A stretch of 64,000 nucleotides of DNA from Rhizobium sp. 18055 (lineage in GTDB: Bacteria; Pseudomonadota; Alphaproteobacteria; Rhizobiales; Rhizobiaceae). A program made the position numbers and the translations under genes. Of this stretch, positions 55,531 through 64,000 are shown piece after piece. Within the stretch, counting starts at the first letter, position 1, and each line of letters opens with the position of its first letter. Below the pieces are notes generated by a model. The model was not told the DNA's origin. It was given only the letters and a program-made list of their open reading frames with translations, and did not search any database. The stretch spans positions 62,001-126,000 of the forward strand of contig NZ_CACSKD010000001.1 of assembly GCF_902706285.1 (NCBI RefSeq). Direction: 5' to 3'.

Positions 55531-56609
55531 ACGGGCTTCCTCGCCTTGTAGAGAATGAAGGCAAATGCCGGCGCGCCGAACAAAGCGGTGACGACGCCGA
55601 TCGGCAGGATCTGCTGCGGAATGATGACGCGCGAGACGATGTCGGCGACGACCATGAAGATCGCACCGGTGATCGCGGTTGCCGGCAGCAGCCGGCCATG
55701 CCCCGGCCCGACCACAAACCTCGCCGCATGCGGGATGACCAGGCCGACAAAGCCGATCGAGCCGACGATGCTGACCATGGTCGCGGTCAGGACTGCGGTG
55801 AGGCCGAGCAGCACGATCCGGACGCGGACAACCGGAATGCCGAGCGCCGCCGCGGCATCGGTGCCGAAAGTGAAGGCATCGAGCGCACGGGCATAGAGCA
55901 GACAGACGAGGAAGCCGCCGATGGCGACCGGACCTGCGAGATAGACATCCGGCCAGCGCACGCCGGACAGGCTGCCGAGCAACCAGAACATCACGCCGCG
56001 CGCCTGCTCGGCATTGGCAGATGTCGTGACGATATAGGAGGTCAGCGCATTGAAGAGCTGCGAGCCGGCAACACCCGCCAGGATGATGCGATCGGCACCG
56101 CCGCCCGACCCTGCCGCCAGCAGCGACACCAGCAGGAAGGCCGCGACCGCGCCGATAAAGGCGCCCGTGGATAGCGTCAAGACGCCGTAGCCGAAGCCGA
56201 GGATCATCACCGCGACGGCGCCTGTGGAAGCGCCGGCGGAAATGCCGAGCACATAGGGCTCGGCCAGCGGATTGCGCAGCAGCGCCTGCAGGATGGCGCC
56301 GGACAGAGCCAGTGCCGCTCCGGCACTGGCTGCAACAAGCGCGCGGCTCAGCCGATAATCCCAGATGATGCCTTCCTGGATGCGGCTGAGCGCAAAGCCT
56401 GTTCCGAGCAGCCGGTTTGCCACAGCCTTCGCCGCAGTATCGACAGGAATGGAAATCTCGCCGATCGAGACGGCAAGGCTGACGGCAAAGCCCAGCACGA
56501 GCACGGCGAACACGGAGACCGCTGCGAGCGCCCCCAATCGCCTACGCGCGATCAGTCCGTGGCCTGTTCGACCTTGCGATAGGTGGTCTCGGCTCTGGTC
56601 TCTGGTCAC
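55527..56609 (-). CDS. ABC transporter permease (BtuC/FecCD family)
   Basis: About 360 residues and eight to ten membrane helices of the FecCD fold: LSRALVAASAGAALALSGAI, QALLRNPLAEPYVLGISAGA, AARFVVGPGHGRLLPATAI. GTG 56609 overlaps the binding-protein stop as GTGA and is thus the coupled start; the upstream frame is the binding-protein gene. One permease gene implies a homodimer, as in BtuC. Confidence 0.92.
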   Translation of the reverse strand: MTRDQSRDHLSQGRTGHGLIARRRLGALAAVSVFAVLVLGFAVSLAVSIGEISIPVDTAAKAVANRLLGTGFALSRIQEGIIWDYRLSRALVAASAGAALALSGAILQALLRNPLAEPYVLGISAGASTGAVAVMILGFGYGVLTLSTGAFIGAVAAFLLVSLLAAGSGGGADRIILAGVAGSQLFNALTSYIVTTSANAEQARGVMFWLLGSLSGVRWPDVYLAGPVAIGGFLVCLLYARALDAFTFGTDAAAALGIPVVRVRIVLLGLTAVLTATMVSIVGSIGFVGLVIPHAARFVVGPGHGRLLPATAITGAIFMVVADIVSRVIIPQQILPIGVVTALFGAPAFAFILYKARKPV

Positions 56610-57637
56610 TCGGCGATACCGAAGGACTTGATGCCGGCGGCAAGGGTTTCCAGGCCGTCGATGGTGCGGATCGTCGGGTTCATCGACTGCGCATCCATCG
56701 CGACGAAATGGCGGTTCCTGACGGCGTCGAGCTGGCTGGTGACCGGATCCCTCTCGAGGAAGTCGATCTTCACCTTCGGGTCGTCGGCGGCGTAGCGACG
56801 GCGATCCATGGTGGCGATGACGATGACGGCAGGATTGGCCTCGGCGATGGTTTCCCAGCCGACCAGCGGCCACTCCTCTTCGGTGGAAACGACATTCCTG
56901 GCGCCGAGTGTCTTCAGGATATAGGCGGGCGCACTGTTCTTGCCGGCGATGAAAGCGTCGCCCTGGACCTCCTTGCTGGAGAACCAGAAGGCAATCGGCA
57001 GGTCCTTCGCTGTACCGGCCAGCGAAGCGACCGCATCGGCCTCGCGCTTCTTCAGCGTGGTGATCAGGGCGTCGCCGCGATCCTGGATGTCATAGATCTG
57101 CGCCAGTTCGGCGATCTCCCGATAGATCAGCTCCATCGTGAACAGCTCCTTGCGCACGCCATCGCCGCCCGACGCGTTGACCTTGGCGACACAATCGGCC
57201 GGCGACACATAGGTCCGGATGCCCAGACCGGCGAACTGCTCGCGCTTGCCGACAGACCCCTCGGCACCGACATGCCATTCGAATTCTGCAGCAACCAGAT
57301 CCGGCTCCTGGCCGACGACAGCCTCGAAGCTCGGGTCATTGTCGGCCAGCCGCTTGATCGCCCTGTTGACCTCGGCATAGGCAGGCAGCACCGGCCCGAC
57401 CCAGACGGCAGTGCCGACGATCTTGTCGGCGAGGCCCAGCGAATAGAGGATCTCCGTCATCCCCTGCCCGATCGACACGGTTTTTTCGGGCGCCTTGTCG
57501 AAGGTGACCGGCTGGCCGCAATTGGCGATCGTCAGCGGATAGGTGGTCGCGGCTGCGTGGGCGGACGAGAAAAAGCCTGTCGCGGCGCAGAGCGTTGCGA
57601 TCGAAAGCAGCGCGGTGCGCCAGATGATAAGGTTCAT
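56606..57637 (-). CDS. ABC transporter substrate-binding protein (BtuF/FecB-like)
   Basis: 343 residues, with a Sec signal peptide (NLIIWRTALLSIATLCAATG, cleaved near SAHA). The mature helical-backbone fold (TroA type) has QPVTFDKAPEKTVSIGQGMT, EILYSLGLADKIVGTAVW and AVIVIATMDRRRYAADDP. ATG 57637 has GAGG eight bases before it; the upstream frame to 57847 is not coding. This is the first full gene below the cobalamin riboswitch. The ligand may be a corrinoid or a cobalt chelate; the family also includes siderophore binders. Confidence 0.9.
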   Translation of the reverse strand: MNLIIWRTALLSIATLCAATGFFSSAHAAATTYPLTIANCGQPVTFDKAPEKTVSIGQGMTEILYSLGLADKIVGTAVWVGPVLPAYAEVNRAIKRLADNDPSFEAVVGQEPDLVAAEFEWHVGAEGSVGKREQFAGLGIRTYVSPADCVAKVNASGGDGVRKELFTMELIYREIAELAQIYDIQDRGDALITTLKKREADAVASLAGTAKDLPIAFWFSSKEVQGDAFIAGKNSAPAYILKTLGARNVVSTEEEWPLVGWETIAEANPAVIVIATMDRRRYAADDPKVKIDFLERDPVTSQLDAVRNRHFVAMDAQSMNPTIRTIDGLETLAAGIKSFGIAE

Positions 57638-57773
57638 GATAATCCTCATGTGATGGATGAAGTCCACAGCCGGCCGGCTGCGGCCAATGCAAGTTGAAAC
57701 GGCGATACGGCCACGCAGCGGCCGCAGCTGGGCGCGGCCAAACGCTCTGCTGCGATCTTGCGAGACAGAAAGG

Positions 57774-57857
57774 CTACCGGTTCCGGATTGCGGACAGCGA
57801 ACTTGCGGAGGAAAATAAAGCGGGACCGCGCCAGCGGTTGACGTCAAAAACCATCAT
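57774..57857 (-). CDS. putative 27-codon leader ORF below the cobalamin riboswitch
   Basis: ATG at 57857 lies six bases after GGAGAGGAG, the best ribosome site in the leader, which itself follows a hairpin (CCGGAC/GTCCGG). It starts MMVFDVNRWRGPALFSS and ends at TAG 57774. The next gene starts 136 bases later. It could be a translated regulatory leader or a decayed gene start. Codon use is not clearly coding. Low certainty. Confidence 0.35.
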   Translation of the reverse strand: MMVFDVNRWRGPALFSSASSLSAIRNR

Positions 57858-57904
57858 ATGATGCTCCTCTCCGGACAACCCCGTCCGGGATGGTGGACAC
57901 TGTT

Positions 57905-58130
57905 TTGACGGCAGGTCTCCTGGCTCGCGAATATGCGCCTGACATCTGCCTTCCCACGAAGCGCAAAACGCTTCCGCAGTGGCATGGCGCTCGAAAGGAG
58001 CACCACAAGGACATCAGGCAATCCGCTTACAGTTGCGGGGGCAGCCACGGTCTCGGCCCCATTCGGGTCGTCCTCACCGTGTTCCCTATTAATCCCGTCG
58101 GAAGTCATCCCTTCGGGAACCATCGATGCT
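57905..58130 (-). ncRNA. cobalamin riboswitch
   Basis: Reading leftward, the canonical elements occur in order: GGTTCCCGAAGGGA near 58122, GCTGCCCCCGCAACTGTAAG around 58050, GCCACTGCGG around 57980, GGGAAGGC, and GAGCCAGGAGACCTGCC ending near 57908. These are the adenosylcobalamin-binding core and kissing-loop elements. High cobalamin should switch the downstream transporter off. A short hairpin and a G-rich ribosome site follow as a likely expression platform. Confidence 0.95.
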
Positions 58131-58135
58131 CACTT

Positions 58136-58521
58136 AGGCGATTGAGACTTCCAGCGTCAAGCGCCGACAGAAAGATCACGGCCAAGCGCGGACTATAGAC
58201 TTACATTTAATCCATTATTGTCAGCAGGATACATGAAATACATCATGTGACTTATACGGTTTCGATGCGTCTTAGGTGGCAGGCATTTCCGCAGCAGGCG
58301 CGTCGATCTGCCTATTTCCGCTCATGAGCAATAAACAACATGAGGATGCATGCTTAAAACATCGTAATATATATATTATTTACCTAGGAATTGCTGCTTA
58401 GTGCTTCTCTGCCCGCACCCCGCGGGATGCGGGGGTCTCACGCATTGTTGATTTGAAGAGAGCCGCCGAACACCCGATGCGGGAGGCGGGGAACAGACAA
58501 GATCGTCACCGGGGCATTCCA
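58136..58521. other. intergenic region between riboswitch and VOC gene
   Basis: About 385 bases, AT-rich in 58200-58390. It holds the divergent promoter of the cobalamin-switch operon and that of the rightward VOC gene. A GC hairpin, CCCGCA (58412-58417) with TGCGGG (58428-58433), is near the latter. No gene is seen. Confidence 0.45.
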
Positions 58522-59481
58522 ATGGTCGTAAGCCGTCGTCACCTGCTGCAACTCGCCGGCGTCACCTCGCTTGCCGCGGCGTTCGACTTTGCCGTGGCTG
58601 CCGAGGCAGATGCCGCGCCGGTAACCTTGCCCTATGGCGTTACGACCTCTGCCCACATCAAGAGCGCCGCATTGCGCGTCCGCGATCTTGCCGGCATGAG
58701 CAGCTACTACCAGAACACGCTCGGCCTCAGGGTCATGACGGTGAGTGCCGACGAAATCGTTCTCGGCGCCGGCGAAGAGCCATTGCTTTATCTGATCAAC
58801 ACCCCGGATGCAGGATTTGAAGACCCATCTTCTGCAGGGCTGTTTCACATTGCCTATCTGATGCCCGAAAGGATGGATCTCGGTCGCTGGCTGGTGCATG
58901 CCGCCGCGACCAATATTCCGATCGACGGTTTTGCAGATCACAGCGTCAGCGAAGCGATCTATCTGACCGATCCTGAAGGAAACGGCATCGAGGTCTATTC
59001 CGACCGGCCGAAGGACCAGTGGCAATGGAAGGACGGTGTGGTCACCATGGGCACCAAGGAGCTGGATATCGATGCGATCGCCGCCTTGACCGACATGACC
59101 AGGGACACCTACGACGCGGCGCCGGATGGCCTGCGGATCGGCCATATGCATTTGCGTGTCGGCGATGTTGCCGAAGCCCGCGGCTTTTACCAGGACCTGC
59201 TTTGCCTTGCCTCGACGCGTGACGAGCGCAAGGATGCCGCCTTCCTGTCGTCGGGCGGGTATCACCATCATATCGCCGTTAACAGCTGGCGCAGCGCTGG
59301 CGCCGGTGGCCGCGACGGATCGAAGACCGGCCTCAGCTGGTTCTCGCTGACGATATCGGAACCCCTGCTCTACGATCAGCAGCTCAGCCGCTTCAACGCG
59401 GCCGGCATCGGCGGTCACAATCCCGGCGGCTTCACTGCAATGGATCCCTGGGGCACGGAAGTGCGGTTGATCAAAGCCTGA
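58522..59481 (+). CDS. VOC superfamily (catechol-2,3-dioxygenase CatE-like) protein with Tat signal
   Basis: 319 residues. The N-terminus carries a twin-arginine signal (VSRRHLLQLAGVTSLAAAFD, cut near ADAA). Two vicinal-oxygen-chelate modules follow: KSAALRVRDLAGMSSYYQNT with FHIAYLMPER and GIEVYSDRP, and GHMHLRVGDVAEARGFYQDL with HHHIAVNSW and EVRLIKA. The paired domains resemble CatE-type ring-cleavage or glyoxalase-like enzymes with a metal site. Export to the periplasm would be unusual for a ring-cleaving dioxygenase. ATG 58522 puts the RR near the start; ATG 58477 would lengthen it by 15 residues. Confidence 0.82.
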   Translation: MVVSRRHLLQLAGVTSLAAAFDFAVAAEADAAPVTLPYGVTTSAHIKSAALRVRDLAGMSSYYQNTLGLRVMTVSADEIVLGAGEEPLLYLINTPDAGFEDPSSAGLFHIAYLMPERMDLGRWLVHAAATNIPIDGFADHSVSEAIYLTDPEGNGIEVYSDRPKDQWQWKDGVVTMGTKELDIDAIAALTDMTRDTYDAAPDGLRIGHMHLRVGDVAEARGFYQDLLCLASTRDERKDAAFLSSGGYHHHIAVNSWRSAGAGGRDGSKTGLSWFSLTISEPLLYDQQLSRFNAAGIGGHNPGGFTAMDPWGTEVRLIKA

Positions 59482-59521
59482 GACTTTTTTTTCAACACGG
59501 CGCACCGACGATTGCGGATTT

Positions 59522-60385
59522 TTAGCGCCCGGGCCGGAGATGCTCGGCCATCGCCCTGGACGCTTCCCTCATCTTCTTCTGATCGACGAGGTCGAGGATG
59601 TGAAGGTGCCCTTCGATATCACGGGTGATGCGATCTTCGGCATCGGCTGCGGCATTCGAACGATAGGAATAGAGACGCCGCATGGTGTTGGCCCGTTTCA
59701 GCGCGTCCAGCACGAACAGGTTTCTCGATGCCTCCGCTAGCGCCTCGTGAAACTCGCAGCCGTATAGAAACAGCTCCGGCGCGCTGAAAGCGTTCGAGCC
59801 GAGTTCGAGCACCTTCTGCTGGTTCCTGCGCAACCGCGCCGAAACGCCGGCGTTCAGCTGAAAGGCCGGCTCAAGCAGCCCCAGCGGCTCGAACATCTGG
59901 CGGAAGCGCATGAGTTGGGCGTATGCCTCAGGCACTTCGAGCATATCCGAGAAGCGCCATCCGTAACCGGGCAATCGCTCTGCCCATCCTTCGGCCAGAA
60001 TACGCGACAGCACCCGCCTGACCTCCGACAGCGTCAGATGATAGTGCCGGACAAGCTCCTGCTCCCGGACCACGACCGGCAGTACGCCATTCAGCCGATC
60101 ATTGGCGATCGACATGTAGAGGTCTTCGAGATCGGTCTCGCCACCCTGCAGGGCATCGACATCCACAGCGACCAGTTCCCGTGCAAGAATGTAGCCCTTG
60201 TTCGGCAGATGGGCGACGAAGCCTTTTTCGACCAGCGTATCAAGCGCCGCGCGCACGGGCGCTCTCGACACGTCGAGCTTGGTTGCCAGCCGGGCCTCGA
60301 AAAGCCGATCGCCCTCTCGCATCTCGGCGTGATGAATAATCTCGGCGATACGGCCGACGAGCATTACGCGAATTTTTTCAGCCAC
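59522..60385 (-). CDS. GntR family transcriptional regulator (FCD/FadR type)
   Basis: 287 residues. The N-terminal winged helix reads LFEARLATKLDVSRAPVRAALDTLVEKGFV, given in parts EARLATKLDVSRAPVRAAL and EKGFVAHLPNKGY. A second HTH-like stretch (REQELVRHYHLTLSEVRRVL) follows, then an FCD effector domain with helices and metal-type histidines (CEFHEALAEAS; EGHLHILDLVDQKKMREAS). It converges on the VOC gene. Ligand unknown. The two-HTH arrangement is found in some rhizobial GntR regulators. Confidence 0.88.
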   Translation of the reverse strand: MAEKIRVMLVGRIAEIIHHAEMREGDRLFEARLATKLDVSRAPVRAALDTLVEKGFVAHLPNKGYILARELVAVDVDALQGGETDLEDLYMSIANDRLNGVLPVVVREQELVRHYHLTLSEVRRVLSRILAEGWAERLPGYGWRFSDMLEVPEAYAQLMRFRQMFEPLGLLEPAFQLNAGVSARLRRNQQKVLELGSNAFSAPELFLYGCEFHEALAEASRNLFVLDALKRANTMRRLYSYRSNAAADAEDRITRDIEGHLHILDLVDQKKMREASRAMAEHLRPGR

Positions 60386-60498
60386 CGAGTACCCCTGCCC
60401 CCGCGGAAACGCAGCCCGATTCCACGGGTTATTCTAGCCCTATTTCAAACCAACGAAAATGTGTCTTTGTTGAATTAAAAATACATTATAGGAAATTC

Positions 60499-62502
60499 AT
60501 GGGGAGTCAGTGGCGTCTGCGGTTGCTTGGACGGCTGGTGGGGCGAGCCTTTGAATGTGAGAACGCAGCGGTCCGAATGCAGAGCAAACAAAGCGTCCTT
60601 CTTTCCCTCGGCAACCTCTCCCCCATTTCCGTCGCCGGCGCACGTCCATTGGATCGACGGGATGTGTCGCTGCGATGGCTCGCCGCAACACTGCTGGTGG
60701 CATTCGGCAGCAGCCTGATGATGGGTGTGGCGCTGATGACAGCCGCGCAAGGCTCGCACTTCCCGCCACCCGACGGCCAGAAGCCGGCGTTTTCGGCAGC
60801 GCCCGATGCGGCGCAAACTGCGCGCGTCGGCGGACGTGTCCTGCCGGCGCAGATCCGCACGGCCCGCAGCACCCGCGAAACCATCGATGTGTCCACCGTC
60901 GAGAAACAGGGCGACACCGATATCGTCCGGCGGCAGCCTTATGTCATCACGCGGCTGTCGCTTGCCGCCCGCTACCGTGGCTCACAAGATTATCCGCCGT
61001 TCGATCCGATGGCGCTTCACGCCGGCAATCCCGATGAACGGGTCGAGCCGGACAACGAGACCTTCTATGGCGCCAACGTGGAATCGAATGTCAAGGTCCG
61101 GACGCGACGCTTTCCCTCTGCGACCAAGGCCATCTCGCTCGACAGCCCGCCCGATGTCGATGAGGTGGAAGAAGGTGTTCGCCTGAACGGCGCGCTTCTG
61201 ACGGCCGATGCCCAGACCGCCACCCCGACGGCCTATGTCGATCCCACACGATTTTCGGACAGGGACGACCCGGGCGCGATCCCTGGCATTGCAGCGCGCA
61301 TCCTCGAGGAGAACGTCTCGACGTCGCTGGCGACACGCATCGCCCCGGGTGGCCCGGATTACTTCGACGACATCATTCCCGTAAGGTTCAGTCAGGCCGG
61401 CCGCACGGTGCTATCGGAGGCCGGCTATGACGGCGATCAGCTTGATCAGGCTGCCGCGCTGATCGCCGGGAAGACCGGCTCCGATGATCTCGAGCCCGGC
61501 GACCTGGTACGGCTGGGCATCGCGACTGCCGCGCAGACGGATCGGATCGTCGAGATCAGCATCTACCGCCAGGGCCAACGCCAGTTTACGATGGCTCGGA
61601 ACGACCGCGGCCTGTTCGTTGCCGCGCCCGCGCCGCAGAGCCCTCTTGAGGTGACGGCCGATGGTCAAACGACCGACGGCGCGGCGGATGATGCCGACGA
61701 TGCCGGTAGCGTCTACGACGGCATATTCCGCGCGGCTCTTGCCAATGGCCTGTCGGAAAACACCGTGCTGACAGTGATGCGCGCGCTGTCCAAGAGTGTG
61801 GATCTGAAGGCCTCGATCAGAAAATCCGATACGCTGGTGATCTTCTCGTCGGTTGCCGGCGACAAGGAAACCGCGCCGAAGATTGCCTATATCGGTGCGA
61901 ACATAAGCGGCCAGAGCCTGAAGCTGTACAGCTTTCAGCCGAAGGATGAAAAGAGCATCGATTTCTACGACGAGAACGGCGTCAGCGCCCGGCAGTTCCT
62001 GCTGCGCAGCCCTGTGGCGCGAGGGCGGGTCAGCTCGGGATTCGGGATGCGGCGACATCCGATCCTGGGTTTTGCGACCATACATGAAGGCGTTGACTGG
62101 GCCGCACCGAAAGGAACGGCAATCCTTGCCACTGGCGACGGCGTTGTCGAGAAAGCCGGCCCGACCAGCGGCGGCTACGGCAACCAGACCATCATTCGCC
62201 ACGCGAACGGCTATGCGTCGTCCTACAATCACCAGAACGCCATCGCCAAGGGCATCCGCCCGGGCGTCAAGGTCCACCAGGGGCAGGTGATCGGTTGGGT
62301 CGGCAGCACCGGCCGGTCGACCGGCCCGCATGTGCACTACGAGATCTCCGTCAACGGTAACCGCGTCGATCCGATGACCATCCGTTTCCCGGATGCCGAT
62401 GCGCTGAAGGGACCGGCACTGGCCGATTTCTCCAAGCAGCGCGATCGCATCGACGACCTGCTCGATCACCACGTACCGCTCCGCATCGCCTCCAGCAAGT
62501 GA
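60499..62502 (+). CDS. M23 family metallopeptidase (LytM/NlpD type), membrane-anchored
   Basis: 667 residues. One membrane helix lies at about 60-82 (LRWLAATLLVAFGSSLMMGV). After a long low-complexity middle, the catalytic M23 domain has RVSSGFGMRRHPILGFATIH (His520), HEGVDWA (His529/Asp533), the ATGDGVVEKAG strand and GRSTGPHVHYEI (His611/His613). All four zinc/catalytic positions are present, so it is probably an active peptidoglycan endopeptidase in the periplasm. ATG 60499 has AGGA upstream; ATG 60577 is a possible internal start. Confidence 0.93.
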   Translation: MGSQWRLRLLGRLVGRAFECENAAVRMQSKQSVLLSLGNLSPISVAGARPLDRRDVSLRWLAATLLVAFGSSLMMGVALMTAAQGSHFPPPDGQKPAFSAAPDAAQTARVGGRVLPAQIRTARSTRETIDVSTVEKQGDTDIVRRQPYVITRLSLAARYRGSQDYPPFDPMALHAGNPDERVEPDNETFYGANVESNVKVRTRRFPSATKAISLDSPPDVDEVEEGVRLNGALLTADAQTATPTAYVDPTRFSDRDDPGAIPGIAARILEENVSTSLATRIAPGGPDYFDDIIPVRFSQAGRTVLSEAGYDGDQLDQAAALIAGKTGSDDLEPGDLVRLGIATAAQTDRIVEISIYRQGQRQFTMARNDRGLFVAAPAPQSPLEVTADGQTTDGAADDADDAGSVYDGIFRAALANGLSENTVLTVMRALSKSVDLKASIRKSDTLVIFSSVAGDKETAPKIAYIGANISGQSLKLYSFQPKDEKSIDFYDENGVSARQFLLRSPVARGRVSSGFGMRRHPILGFATIHEGVDWAAPKGTAILATGDGVVEKAGPTSGGYGNQTIIRHANGYASSYNHQNAIAKGIRPGVKVHQGQVIGWVGSTGRSTGPHVHYEISVNGNRVDPMTIRFPDADALKGPALADFSKQRDRIDDLLDHHVPLRIASSK

Positions 62503-62648
62503 GTGACCCGCCGCCCCCAGGGTGCATCTCGCCCAAGCCCACAGGCGTCTTCGGAGCCCATGCAGGCACCGGCAAACAGGGACTTTGGTCCACTATCGCC
62601 GCCACCGGTCCTTCTTCTCTTCCGCGCAAACATCTCTATGGTGGCGCC

Positions 62649-64000
62649 ATGAATTTCGTCTCGGTCGCCATCCCCAGGAAGATATTGCGTGAACGGCTCA
62701 GCCTTGCCTGGCAGTTCGCCATCGTCGGCGCGCTTGTGCTTGTCCTCGGAATGATGCTGATCGGGCTCTGGGTCACCAGCCGGATCGAGGGTGCCGCGGT
62801 TCGCAATGCGGCGACCGCGACCGCGCTCTACGTCGACAGCATCATCGCCCCGCTGACCCAGGAACTCGCCTCCGCCACATCGCTCAGCGATGGCGCCAAG
62901 CGGGCCTTGACCGAAACCCTGCAGCAGGGGGTGCTGAGCAGCAGGCTCTATTCCTTCAAGATCTGGCGGCCCGATGGCACCGTGCTGTTCAGCAGCGAGC
63001 CGAGCCTTGTGGGCAAATACTTCGGGATGACCGATGGCCTTACGACCGCGTTGTCCGGCTCCATCCACGCCGAGTTCGACGATCTCAAAGGCGAGGAAAA
63101 CCGTCTTGAGCAGAACAGCGGCCAGCCGCTGCTGGAGATCTACAGCCCGATCCGCGAGCCTTGGTCCGGCGACATCATCGCCGTTGCCGAGTTCTACGAG
63201 ATTGCCAGCGACCTGCGCAACGAGCTCGACGTCGTGCGGCTGCAGAGCTGGCTGGTGGTCGGGGCGGTCACGGCGGGAATGCTCGCCTTGCTGTTCGGCA
63301 TAGTCGCCAGAGGCAGCCATCTGATCGAGGTCCAGCGCCGGTCTCTCGACACGCAGGTGGGCGAACTGTCGCGGATGCTCGATCTGAACCGGGCACTTCG
63401 GCAGCGTGCCGACACGGCCAACCAGCGCACGGCGACGCTGAACGAACGCTATCTCAGGCGGATTTCGTCGGAGTTGCACGACGGCCCCGCCCAGCTTCTC
63501 GGCTTTGCCGCCCTGCGGCTCGAGGCGATCGGCAAGGGCCGAGGCCAAAGTCACGGAAAGGATCGGGACGATGACGAATCGCTGGTCAGCAATTCGATCA
63601 CCGAGGCGATCCAGGAGATCCGCAACATCTGCCGCGATCTGACGCTGCCGGAGCTGGAACCGTTGCGCGGCGACGACGTCGTCCGCCGCGCCATCCAGGC
63701 GCATGAGAGCTATTCGCGGACCAAGATCAAATCGGATGTCGGCAGGCTCGATATCACCTCGCAGGCCGCGAAGATCTGCGTCTACCGTTTCATCCAGGAA
63801 GCGCTGAGCAATGCCACCCGGCATGCAAAGGCAACGCAGATCTCGCTGACGGCGGTTGAAGACGAGCATGGCATCCGGATTTCGGTCGCCGATAATGGTG
63901 CCGGTTTCGTTCGCTCCGGCGAGGAGCGCGGGCTCGGGCTTGCCGGGTTGGAGGAGCGGCTGGCCGGTCTCGGCGGTCGGCTCGAGGTCACCTCCGATGC
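62649..64000 (+). CDS. sensor histidine kinase, NarL/DegS type (cut by window edge)
   Basis: 450 residues lie in the window and the frame is open at the end. A membrane helix at about 21-45 (LAWQFAIVGALVLVLGMMLI), a periplasmic sensing part to ~190 and a second helix at about 196-216 (WLVVGAVTAGMLALLFGIVA) precede a HisKA_3 box, ISSELHDGPAQLLGF with His277, and a HATPase_c domain (YRFIQEALSNATRHAKAT; VADNGAGF; GLGLAGLEERLAGLGG). It would phosphorylate a NarL/LuxR-type response regulator, presumably just beyond the window. Signal unknown. Confidence 0.92.
   Translation, partial: MNFVSVAIPRKILRERLSLAWQFAIVGALVLVLGMMLIGLWVTSRIEGAAVRNAATATALYVDSIIAPLTQELASATSLSDGAKRALTETLQQGVLSSRLYSFKIWRPDGTVLFSSEPSLVGKYFGMTDGLTTALSGSIHAEFDDLKGEENRLEQNSGQPLLEIYSPIREPWSGDIIAVAEFYEIASDLRNELDVVRLQSWLVVGAVTAGMLALLFGIVARGSHLIEVQRRSLDTQVGELSRMLDLNRALRQRADTANQRTATLNERYLRRISSELHDGPAQLLGFAALRLEAIGKGRGQSHGKDRDDDESLVSNSITEAIQEIRNICRDLTLPELEPLRGDDVVRRAIQAHESYSRTKIKSDVGRLDITSQAAKICVYRFIQEALSNATRHAKATQISLTAVEDEHGIRISVADNGAGFVRSGEERGLGLAGLEERLAGLGGRLEVTSD

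Overview
The window reads as a GC-rich alphaproteobacterial genome of the Rhizobiaceae (Rhizobium/Agrobacterium type). The reasons are the thiCOSGE gene order, a dadA-alr-Lrp cluster, the O-antigen style gene trio, an IS30-family element beside an ISNCY fragment, and rhizobial-style GC-rich palindromic intergenic repeats. No rRNA, tRNA, replication or partition genes were seen, so chromosome versus large plasmid cannot be decided.

Layout. 1-3347: a leftward beta-oxidation operon (SDR dehydrogenase, thiolase, acyl-CoA dehydrogenase cut by the window edge) divergent from an AraC regulator. 3379-6365: D-amino-acid catabolism (dadA, alanine racemase) divergent from an Lrp regulator. 6547-12373: polysaccharide genes (GT25, WbpM-like 4,6-dehydratase, SDR reductase/epimerase, small phosphoglycosyl transferase, convergent Wzy/ligase-like membrane protein), probably making and loading an N-acetylquinovosamine-type primer sugar. 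12721-18077: a compact YcaO-TfuA locus with a Cro/CI regulator, a SARP-like/TPR regulator and small uncharacterised proteins; this is the best candidate for an undescribed system. 18106-18576: GNAT acetyltransferase. 19026-23625: TPP riboswitch and thiCOSGE. 23779-28133: nrtR and nadABC with two NrtR-type palindromes on the nadA promoter. 28316-36664: LysR regulator and a branched-chain-amino-acid-type ABC transporter with a GMC oxidoreductase and a 3-hydroxyisobutyrate dehydrogenase-like enzyme. 36698-38069: ISNCY remnant plus complete IS30 element. 38152-44035: MFS transporter and an iron/phosphonate/polyamine-type ABC transporter. 44108-51557: Tat-exported alpha/beta hydrolase, three small stress-type proteins, MDR reductase, cold-shock protein, DUF6481 protein, fatty-acid desaturase, 95-aa unknown and an aldehyde dehydrogenase. 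51653-53936: DUF4394 protein divergent from an ECF sigma/anti-sigma pair, with matching promoters on both strands. 53973-58130: cobalamin riboswitch, BtuFCD-like transporter and a methyltransferase. 58522-64000: Tat-exported VOC protein, GntR regulator, M23 peptidase and a NarL-type sensor kinase cut by the edge.

Three blocks are cofactor genes with visible RNA or operator control: thiamine (TPP riboswitch), NAD (NrtR operators) and B12 (cobalamin riboswitch). The most unusual observations are the YcaO reading frame, which lacks a normal start codon where its conserved N-terminus begins and lies in frame after a small ORF; the twin divergent ECF promoters; and a 27-codon leader ORF placed directly after the cobalamin riboswitch.
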